A stretch of DNA of 37,089 nt from Variovorax sp. WDL1 (GTDB taxonomy: Bacteria > Pseudomonadota > Gammaproteobacteria > Burkholderiales > Burkholderiaceae_C), in NCBI RefSeq assembly GCF_001541225.1, contig NZ_LMTS01000042.1:20927-58015 (forward strand). The letters run 5' to 3'. Below, one piece after another: positions 1 to 5,764 of the stretch (position 1 is the first letter of the stretch; each line of letters opens with the position of its first letter). The notes beneath the pieces are model-generated. The model ran no database searches. It saw only the letters and a list, made by a program, of their open reading frames with translations, and had not been told where the DNA came from. Position numbers and translations under genes: made by a program.

Positions 1-1879
1 TGCCGCCCAGCCGCTCGGCGCGCGAGCGCATGTTGTGCAGGCCACGGCCGCCCTGCCGTCCCGGCATGGGGTCCAGGCCGCGGCCGTTGTCCTCGATCTC
101 CAGCTCCAGCATCTCGCCCGCGCGCCGCAGCCGCACCTGCACCCGGGTGGCGCGGGCGTGCTTGAGCACGTTGGTCAGCGCCTCCTGCGCCACCCGCAGC
201 AACTGCAGCGCGGCGTGCGGCGAGAGCGTGGTCCCGTCCTCGGGCAGGTCGATGTCCCAGCTGGAGCGCACGCCGGCCGCGAGCAACTGGGCCTCCCAAC
301 GGAACATGAAGTTGCCCAGGGCCGCGCCCAGGTCGTGCTCGCCGGAGGCCAGCGCGTCCAGCGCCAGCCGCATGTCGGCGATGCAGGCGCGCAGCGCGCC
401 CGCGATCTGCTCCTCGTCCATGTCGCCGCGCTCCACGCGCGATAGCGAGGTGAAGAGCTGCGAGCCCAGGCCGTCGTGCAGATCGCGCATGATCAGCTGG
501 CGCTCCTCCGCGGCAGCATGCTCGCGCTCCAGCGCGGCAAGGCGCGCGTAATTCTCGGCCAGGGCGCGCTCGCGGTCCGCCACCCGCGTCTCCAGCGTGC
601 GGTTGAGCTCCTCCAGCGAATGCAGGGTGCGCAGGAAGCGCGCTGTCAGCAGCGCGCCCATGGCCAGCAGCAGGGTGTTGGACCCGTAGTGCAGCAGGTG
701 GATGCGGTGGCCAGTCCATTCCGGGAAGAAGCGCCCGAGCAGGCGCGGGTCCCAGGTCAGCAGGTAATCGTGGATGCCCACCAGCACCGCGAAGGCCATC
801 ACGGCGGAGAGCGCGGCAGCCGTCAGCGTTCCCCTGCGGCGCGCATAGGCGAACGCGACCGCGATGATCAGCAGGCCCACCCCCACCATGCCGCCCAGCC
901 ACCAGCGCGCAATGGCCCGCTCCGCCGCAAAGCCGCCGAGCGCGAACCACAGCGGCCCCACCAGCCCATAGGCGACCAGCGCCCGATCCAGCCACGCTCT
1001 GCCTGCCCGAGTACCTCCGCCTCCGGCTGTGGTGCGAGCGCCTTCGGACGGCCGGGCGCCGCTCACACCGGCGTAGTGCAGCGTGAACACCGCCATCACG
1101 ATGACGAAGCCGCCGGTGGCGCATTGGTAGAGCACGCGCCACCACTGCCATGCACCGATGGGCAGGGTGTCGATCAGGAAGGTCATGGTCCGCACGGCCC
1201 ACAGCACCGCCGCCAGCCCGAACAGGCCGTAGAGCGACTCGTCCGGGCGGCGCCACCAGATGAAGGCGACGAAGCCGGAGACCAGCAGCGAGACCAGCAC
1301 CGTGAGCTCGGGCACCGTGCGCACCCAGAACAGGCGCCGGTTGTGCAGCGGCTGGATCTCGTCCTGCGGCCCGATGCTGACCTGCGGGAAGCGCAGCGGA
1401 TAGTCCCTGGAGGGCGTGGCGCGGATCGACAGCTCGTTGTAGCCGGGGCGCAGCAGCGAGGCGGGCAGCAGCGCCGTCTGCGGGCGGTAGGTGCGCGCAT
1501 GGACCGTCGCGCTGCGCTCCGCCACGCTGCCGATCAGACTGCCGTTGAGCCAGATCTCGCCGCCGTCGTAGAAGTAGGGCACATAGACGGCCCATTGCGT
1601 CTGGCGCGCGGGGTCGTCCGGGTAGTGGAGGCCGATGCGGTACCAGGCCGGCGCGCGCGCCAGCTCCGGGCGCGAATAGCCGGCATCGTCGGGCAAGGTC
1701 ACCGGCTGCCAGCCGGCGCCGGGCGGCGGCGGCGTGCGCTCCACCGCCGGCGCCGAGAGCACGACGGCCTGGCGGGGGGACTGCAGCACCGCCGCGGCGC
1801 CGTCCGCGAGGCATGCCAGGACCAGGAGGAGCAGCACCAGCCCTGCCGCCCGCGCGCCGGGGCGGCGCGCCCCGGGCAT
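1..1879 (-). CDS. 7TMR-DISM sensor histidine kinase (C-terminus cut by window edge)
   Basis: Membrane sensor kinase of the NarL/LuxR-partner type; 626 residues are visible. Reading the minus strand from the ATG at 1877-1879 gives a signal peptide or first membrane helix (about residues 10-30) and a periplasmic beta-rich region resembling the DISM sensory domain (about 50-190). A run of hydrophobic helices follows (about 200-410), then a coiled segment. The dimerisation box RDLHDGLGSQL carries the phospho-accepting His468 (HisKA_3 type). After it comes the start of the ATPase domain, with an N-box-like AQEALTNVLKHA and the G-box start EDNGRGLDP. The frame is still open at base 1, so the last part of the ATPase domain lies outside. 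Its ATG overlaps the stop of the upstream response regulator by one base (TGATG), so the pair is translationally coupled and is presumably a cognate two-component system. The signal sensed is unknown. Confidence 0.93.
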   Translation of the reverse strand, partial: MPGARRPGARAAGLVLLLLVLACLADGAAAVLQSPRQAVVLSAPAVERTPPPPGAGWQPVTLPDDAGYSRPELARAPAWYRIGLHYPDDPARQTQWAVYVPYFYDGGEIWLNGSLIGSVAERSATVHARTYRPQTALLPASLLRPGYNELSIRATPSRDYPLRFPQVSIGPQDEIQPLHNRRLFWVRTVPELTVLVSLLVSGFVAFIWWRRPDESLYGLFGLAAVLWAVRTMTFLIDTLPIGAWQWWRVLYQCATGGFVIVMAVFTLHYAGVSGARPSEGARTTAGGGGTRAGRAWLDRALVAYGLVGPLWFALGGFAAERAIARWWLGGMVGVGLLIIAVAFAYARRRGTLTAAALSAVMAFAVLVGIHDYLLTWDPRLLGRFFPEWTGHRIHLLHYGSNTLLLAMGALLTARFLRTLHSLEELNRTLETRVADRERALAENYARLAALEREHAAAEERQLIMRDLHDGLGSQLFTSLSRVERGDMDEEQIAGALRACIADMRLALDALASGEHDLGAALGNFMFRWEAQLLAAGVRSSWDIDLPEDGTTLSPHAALQLLRVAQEALTNVLKHARATRVQVRLRRAGEMLELEIEDNGRGLDPMPGRQGGRGLHNMRSRAERLGG

Positions 1880-2541
1880 CACAGAAGCCCCATCTGGCTC
1901 GCTTCGTAGACCGCCTCGCCGCGCGAATGCACGGCCAGCTTGCGATAGATCTTCTTCACATGCGCAACCACGGTGTGCGGCGAGATCTCGGTCAGTTCGC
2001 CGATGGTCTCGAAGCTCAGCCCCTTGGCGGCCAGCCGCAGGATCTCCGTCTCGCGCTCCGTCAGCGGCGAAGGCGGCGGCTCCCTGGGCGCGGGCTGCCT
2101 GGGCGGCGTCGGCGCAGCGCTGATGCGGAAGCGCGCCAGCACCCGCCGCGCGATGCTGGGGCTGATGGGTGAGCCGCCGGCGCGCAGCTCGTGGATGCTG
2201 GCGGCGATGCGTCCGGCGCCCGCATCCTTCAGCAGGTAGCCGGTGGCGCCGGCCTCGATCGAGGCCACCACGTGCTGGTCGTCGCCGAACATGGTGACCA
2301 CCAGCACGTCGCACTGCGGATGGTGGCGCGCCGCGTGGCGGATCACCTCCACGCCGTCGATGTCGGGCAGGCCCAGGTCGACCAGCATCACGTCGGGCGG
2401 CTGGGCGTCCAGCATGGCGATCGCCGCGCGCCCGGTACCCACCACGCCCGCGAGGGCGAGGCCCGAATCGGCGAGCACCGCATCCGAAAAGCGGCGCATG
2501 AACTCGGGTGTGTCTTCGACGATCAGCACGCTGGTGGTCAT
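1879..2541 (-). CDS. NarL/FixJ-family response regulator
   Basis: DNA-binding response regulator of 220 aa, first gene of a two-gene operon with the downstream kinase. The receiver domain (about 1-120) has the acidic pocket near E9/D10 and the phospho-acceptor Asp55 in MLVDLGLPD. A proline-rich linker (about 140-158) joins it to a LuxR-type helix-turn-helix (about 159-220) beginning LTERETEILRLAAKGLS, the family signature. I chose the ATG at 2539-2541 because VLIVED, the first beta strand of the receiver, follows it at once. The open frame continues upstream to 2817, but that part lies antisense to the divergent methyltransferase gene. Known family members dimerise on phosphorylation and bind DNA. 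The target genes here cannot be told from sequence. Confidence 0.95.
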   Translation of the reverse strand: MTTSVLIVEDTPEFMRRFSDAVLADSGLALAGVVGTGRAAIAMLDAQPPDVMLVDLGLPDIDGVEVIRHAARHHPQCDVLVVTMFGDDQHVVASIEAGATGYLLKDAGAGRIAASIHELRAGGSPISPSIARRVLARFRISAAPTPPRQPAPREPPPSPLTERETEILRLAAKGLSFETIGELTEISPHTVVAHVKKIYRKLAVHSRGEAVYEASQMGLL

Positions 2542-2659
2542 GGCAGCCCCTGTTGCAATGCGGCAAAGCGACCACGGGATTTTCCCACCGGGCTTGCGCC
2601 AGGCCATAGCGCAAACGCGGTACGGGACGCATGGGATACTGGCCGGCCATCCCCCCGAC

Positions 2660-3904
2660 ATGAACGATCTTTCCCTCTTCCTGCCCTGCGCCGCCGGCGT
2701 GGAGGACTTCCTGGCCCAGGAGGTGCACGCACTGACCGGCCGCGCCGGCGATGAGCTCCTGGTCCTGCGCGGCGGCGTGCGCGTGCGCGCCGACTGGCGC
2801 GAGGCCCTGAAGCTCAACCTGCACAGCCGCCTCGCGCAGCGCGTGCTGATCGAGCTGGCCCATGCGCCCTACCGCGGCGAGCACGATCTCTACGACATCG
2901 CCGGCGGCGTGGCCTGGGAGCTCTGGTTCACGCCGAAGAACACCTTCAAGATCGAAACCACGGCCCAGCACAGTCCGCTCAAGAGCCTCAACTTCGCAAC
3001 CCTGCGCATCAAGGACGCGATCGCCGACCGCTTCCGCGCCAAGGCGAACGGCGTTCGTCCCAGCATCGAGACCCAGTGGCCCGACGCGCGCGTCTTCGCG
3101 CACCTCGACGCGGAGCACTGCACCCTCTACATCGACACCTCCGGCGAGCCGCTCTTCAAGCGCGGCTGGCGCCAGGACAAGGGCGACGCGCCGCTGAAGG
3201 AGACGCTGGCCGCAGCCATGCTGGCCGCCAGCGGCTGGTGGAACCCCGAGCGCGGCGAGGTCTCGCCGGTGCCGCTCTACGACCCCTGCTGCGGCAGCGG
3301 CACCATCGTCATCGAGGCCGCGCAGCTGGCGCTGGGCATCGCGCCCGGCGCCCAGCGGCGCTTCGGCTTCGAGAAGCTGCTGCCCTTCCAGGCGCACGTG
3401 TGGCAGGCCCTCAAGGCCGAGGCGCAGGCCGCGGTGAGGCAGGCGCTGCCGGCGCCCATCTTCGGCTCCGACGTGTCGCACCGCATGGTCGACTTCGCCG
3501 AGCGCAATGCCGAGCGCGCGGGCGTGGCGAGCGCCGTGCAGCTGCGCGGCGGCGATGCGCTGCAGCGCATGCCGCCCGCCGAGTCGGGCGTGATCGTGCT
3601 CAACCCGCCCTATGGCGAGCGCATCGAGGTCGGCGGCGTGGCGCGCGGCGGCCGCGGCACCCGCAGCAGTCGCGAAGAGGCCCAGACCGAGGATGGCGGC
3701 GAGTTCTTCGTGCAGCTCGCCAGCCATTGGAAGAAGCATTACGCCGGCTGGACCGCCTGGGTCCTCACGCCCGACCTTCAGCTCCCCAAGCGCATGCGGC
3801 TCAAGGAGTCGCGTCGCGTGCCGATGTGGAACGGACCGATCGAGTGCCGCCTGTTCCGTTTCGACATGGTCGCTGGCTCCGCGCGCAGCAGGACGGTTGC
3901 ATAA
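2660..3904 (+). CDS. rlmL: THUMP-domain 23S rRNA (guanine-N2) methyltransferase, RlmL-like
   Basis: A 414-aa SAM-dependent RNA methyltransferase. The N-terminal half (about 1-165) is the ferredoxin-like plus THUMP RNA-binding unit, with the conserved opening LFLPCAAGVEDFLAQEV. The C-terminal half is the UPF0020/class I methyltransferase fold. Its motif I region reads DPCCGSGTIVIEAA and the catalytic motif IV reads NPPYGERI, the NPPY of base-amino methyltransferases. The length matches the N-terminal (RlmL) half of E. coli RlmKL or stand-alone YpsC-type enzymes; the RlmK half is absent. The family makes m2G at position 2445 of 23S rRNA in E. coli; the exact site here is inferred. The gene is divergent from the response regulator and the 118-bp gap must hold both promoters. 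I see no strong Shine-Dalgarno before the ATG at 2660. Confidence 0.9.
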   Translation: MNDLSLFLPCAAGVEDFLAQEVHALTGRAGDELLVLRGGVRVRADWREALKLNLHSRLAQRVLIELAHAPYRGEHDLYDIAGGVAWELWFTPKNTFKIETTAQHSPLKSLNFATLRIKDAIADRFRAKANGVRPSIETQWPDARVFAHLDAEHCTLYIDTSGEPLFKRGWRQDKGDAPLKETLAAAMLAASGWWNPERGEVSPVPLYDPCCGSGTIVIEAAQLALGIAPGAQRRFGFEKLLPFQAHVWQALKAEAQAAVRQALPAPIFGSDVSHRMVDFAERNAERAGVASAVQLRGGDALQRMPPAESGVIVLNPPYGERIEVGGVARGGRGTRSSREEAQTEDGGEFFVQLASHWKKHYAGWTAWVLTPDLQLPKRMRLKESRRVPMWNGPIECRLFRFDMVAGSARSRTVA

Positions 3905-3939
3905 AGCACACAGGGCGCAAGGAAAACGCGGACCCTCGG

Positions 3940-3968
3940 TTGACCCTGCCATGTTGCCTTGCAACAAT
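3940..3968 (+). promoter_or_regulatory. Candidate sigma-70 promoter for the structured leader
   Basis: TTGACC at 3940-3945 (5 of 6 consensus) and AACAAT at 3963-3968 (4 of 6) are separated by 17 bp. A second possibility is TTGCCT at 3954-3959 with TTTACT at 3978-3983 and an 18-bp spacer. Either would start a transcript near 3975-3990, soon after the rRNA methyltransferase stop at 3904. Confidence 0.4.
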
Positions 3969-4110
3969 CGGGGCATCTTTACTTCGGAGCCTCGTGCGTG
4001 GACAGTGCCAGTCGAATCAGCGATGTGACGCGAACCCCGTCGTTTGCGGCATCTTCGGCACCCCAGTAGCGCAGCTCCCATGCGCTGCACGCCGAACCCG
4101 CCGCAGCGCA

Positions 4111-4140
4111 AAGCCTGTTACCCGCAGGCTCTTCTTCTTT
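4111..4140 (+). terminator. Terminator-like hairpin inside the leader (candidate attenuator)
   Basis: AGCCTG at 4112-4117 pairs with CAGGCT at 4125-4130, plus one T-G pair, around a short loop. It is followed by the pyrimidine tract CTTCTTCTTT. The stem is short for an intrinsic terminator and the tail is not pure T, so termination may be weak or conditional. It lies directly after the pair of competing stems, the position expected of an attenuator. Confidence 0.3.
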
Positions 4141-4233
4141 CCCCGGTCCGCTTCCCGTCGCTGATGGATACAGCCATCGGTGCGCAGCCGCGCATCGCAC
4201 GGCTGCAGCTGCCTGGATCGTTCTCGCCGCGGG

Positions 4234-4255
4234 GGCTCTTCACTGCGAAGGAGCC
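4234..4255 (+). promoter_or_regulatory. Hairpin sequestering the Shine-Dalgarno of the 63-codon ORF
   Basis: GGCTCTTC (4234-4241) pairs with GAAGGAGCC (4247-4255) through eight Watson-Crick pairs with one bulged G at 4250 and a five-base loop. The AAGGAG Shine-Dalgarno (4248-4253) lies entirely in the right arm, six bases before the end of the ATG spacer. When folded, the ribosome site is hidden, which suggests regulated translation start. Confidence 0.45.
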
Positions 4256-4260
4256 TTGTC

Positions 4261-4452
4261 ATGTGCCTACGGACGAATGCCCATCCGCCCGCTCACACGC
4301 GTGATCGGGTGACCTCATCGCCCAGCCCCGCCGAGAAGGAAAGCGCGCTGGACCAGGCCCAGTCGCTGGACCGCACCGGCCTGTGGCCCTGCCGGCGCAT
4401 CCGCAACTTCCTGCTGGCGCAGCAACCCGCGCGCGGTGCGGCGCTGAAGTAG
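4261..4452 (+). CDS. Small ORF (63 aa) behind a structured leader, unknown function
   Basis: I do not recognise this protein. The ATG at 4261-4263 has an excellent Shine-Dalgarno (AAGGAG, 7-nt spacing). The second half of the frame (from about residue 20) uses mainly G or C in third positions, as real genes here do. The product is hydrophilic, starts MCLRTNAHPP, and has no membrane segment or signal peptide. It has an acidic and glutamine-containing middle and a basic end with a CRRIRNFLL stretch that could form an amphipathic helix. It may be a small regulatory protein, a leader peptide, or a spurious frame in an RNA gene. The following gene is on the opposite strand, so nothing else downstream would be controlled by the leader. 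Confidence 0.4.
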   Translation: MCLRTNAHPPAHTRDRVTSSPSPAEKESALDQAQSLDRTGLWPCRRIRNFLLAQQPARGAALK

Positions 4453-4481
4453 CCCGAGGCGCGGCGCACGGAGCAAACGCC

Positions 4482-5060
4482 TCAGAGATCGATGCGGTAG
4501 CGCCACTCGGGGGTGCCGCCCAGCTCAGGCATCTTGACGAACTTCTCGACGAGAACCCCGCCATTGGCGCAGATCACCCGCTGCGATGCCAGGTTGTCGG
4601 GACTTGTGGTGATCTCGACATAGACCAGGCCTTCGGCGCGGGCCTCGCGCAGCATCAGCCCGAGCGCCCGCGTGGCGTGGCCCCGGCCGCTCTTCCAGGG
4701 CACCACGGCGTAGCCGATGTGGCCCAGGCAGTACGCAGGCAGCGCGTTGCTGCCGCGCTGCCAGCGCAGGGAAATGCTGCCGCAGAACTCGCCGTCCCAG
4801 ATCCAGCGGCGATAGCCGGGCAGTCGGGGCACGACGGTGCCGTCAGGCAAGGCGACAGGCAGTCCCGTGGCCTCGCGGTCGACCATTCCTTGGAGAAAGC
4901 GCGCGGGGTCGGCGCGTATCCGCGCCAGCTCCTCGAACCCGGCCGCGGGACACAGGTTGTTGGGCGACCAGCCGCGCTCGAGCGCCGCAACATAGCTGGA
5001 AAGATATTTGCGCGCGGGCCAGACCAGTTCGCTCGCGGCGGATCCATCCGGATGAGACAT
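4482..5060 (-). CDS. GNAT-family N-acetyltransferase
   Basis: A 192-aa protein with the GCN5-related acetyltransferase fold. The acetyl-CoA binding motif A is seen as YAVVPWKSGRGHATRAL (pattern R/Q-x-x-G-x-G/A), preceded by the strand GHIGYAV and followed by the motif-B-like VEITTSPDNLASQRVICANG. Its overall make-up resembles predicted acetyltransferases of the COG3981 type; the acceptor substrate is unknown. I chose the ATG at 5058-5060 (MSHPDGSA) over an upstream one at 5099 because the extra residues are arginine-rich and unlike the family. The next gene upstream on the same strand (CBS protein) ends at 5106, so the two could be cotranscribed. Confidence 0.85.
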   Translation of the reverse strand: MSHPDGSAASELVWPARKYLSSYVAALERGWSPNNLCPAAGFEELARIRADPARFLQGMVDREATGLPVALPDGTVVPRLPGYRRWIWDGEFCGSISLRWQRGSNALPAYCLGHIGYAVVPWKSGRGHATRALGLMLREARAEGLVYVEITTSPDNLASQRVICANGGVLVEKFVKMPELGGTPEWRYRIDL

Positions 5061-5105
5061 GTCGTGAATACTTCGCCTGCGCCGACCGGATTCGTTCACA
5101 CCTTC

Positions 5106-5534
5106 TCAGCTCTGGATGTAGTTGCGCAGCTGCTCGATGGTCTCTTCGTGGTCCGCGATGATGTCGTCCATCAGGTCGCGGATGGAGATCATGCCGACCA
5201 CCCGGTCGCCGTCCACCACCGGCAGGTGGCGGATGCGCTTCTGGCTCATCAGCGTCATGCACTCGCGTGTGCGGCTGGAAGGCGTCACGGTCAGCACGTC
5301 GGGCGTCATCAGCTCGGACACCAGCACCTCCTTCGAGTTGCGCCCCTGCAGCGCGACCTTGCGCGTGTAGTCGCGCTCGGAGATCACGCCGACCAGCTTG
5401 TCGTGCGTCATCACCATCAGCGCGCCGACCTCGTGGCGTGCCAGCGCCTCGAGGGCGTCGAACATGGTGGCGCCAGGCTCGATGCGCCAGACGGCCGAGT
5501 TGCGTCGCTTGAGCAGTTCGGAGACGGGTTTCAT
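5106..5534 (-). CDS. CBS-domain pair protein
   Basis: A 142-aa cytoplasmic protein made almost entirely of two CBS motifs (about 8-65 and 75-130), a Bateman module. Typical features are the MFDALEALARHEVGALMVM and VGVISERDYTRKV segments in the first and ECMTLMSQKRIRHLPVVDG with VGMISIRDLMDDII in the second. Such modules bind adenosine nucleotides (AMP, ATP, SAM, NADH) and act as energy or redox sensors. The stand-alone form is common in proteobacteria and its partner is unknown. The start at 5532-5534 has a GGGAG stretch about 10 bases upstream on the coding strand. It is transcribed divergently from the four-module lytic protein across a 230-bp gap. Confidence 0.92.
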   Translation of the reverse strand: MKPVSELLKRRNSAVWRIEPGATMFDALEALARHEVGALMVMTHDKLVGVISERDYTRKVALQGRNSKEVLVSELMTPDVLTVTPSSRTRECMTLMSQKRIRHLPVVDGDRVVGMISIRDLMDDIIADHEETIEQLRNYIQS

Positions 5535-5567
5535 GGGTCGCAGCTCCCGAAGAGAGGGTAGGGTCGC

Positions 5568-5588
5568 CGCGGCCATGCAAGGGCCGCG
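5568..5588. repeat. 7-bp inverted repeat in the CBS/lytic-protein intergenic gap
   Basis: CGCGGCC (5568-5574) and GGCCGCG (5582-5588) flank a 7-base loop. It lies between two divergent genes and could be an operator or a 5' UTR hairpin. There is no T-tract, so it is unlikely to be a terminator. Confidence 0.3.
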
Positions 5589-5764
5589 CCAGTGCCGATC
5601 CTAGACGCTGCGCGCGACAACCATGAGGCAATGCACGTCCCGCGAGCGGGGGCATGCACACGAGCCACGGCCCGACGGCCTAGCCGGTTCGACGGATGGA
5701 CACCGCCCGGCGCACGCAGCACCATGCGTCGCGGCGGGCACCCACTGCCGCCCGAGGAGCTGCG

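Larger units (their letters stand above)
3975..4260 (+). promoter_or_regulatory. Long structured 5' leader with alternative stems (candidate cis-regulatory RNA)
   Basis: About 290 nt between a candidate promoter and an ORF with a strong ribosome binding site. Visible structure: 4081-4088 can pair with 4066-4073 (8 bp, one G-T) or with 4103-4110 (8 bp, perfect), so the two stems exclude each other. A hairpin at 4112-4130 is followed by a T-rich tract. A hairpin pairs 4184-4190 with 4200-4206. A hairpin at 4234-4255 encloses the Shine-Dalgarno. I could not match it to a riboswitch class I know (no TPP, cobalamin, yybP-ykoY or ykkC core recognised). It could be a metabolite or ion riboswitch, an attenuator, a thermosensor, or an independent small RNA. 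Confidence 0.4.

Noticed and set aside
2243..2659. Upstream extension of the rRNA methyltransferase frame
   Set aside because: The residues before 2660 lie antisense to the response regulator gene; the family opening motif begins at the ATG 2660.
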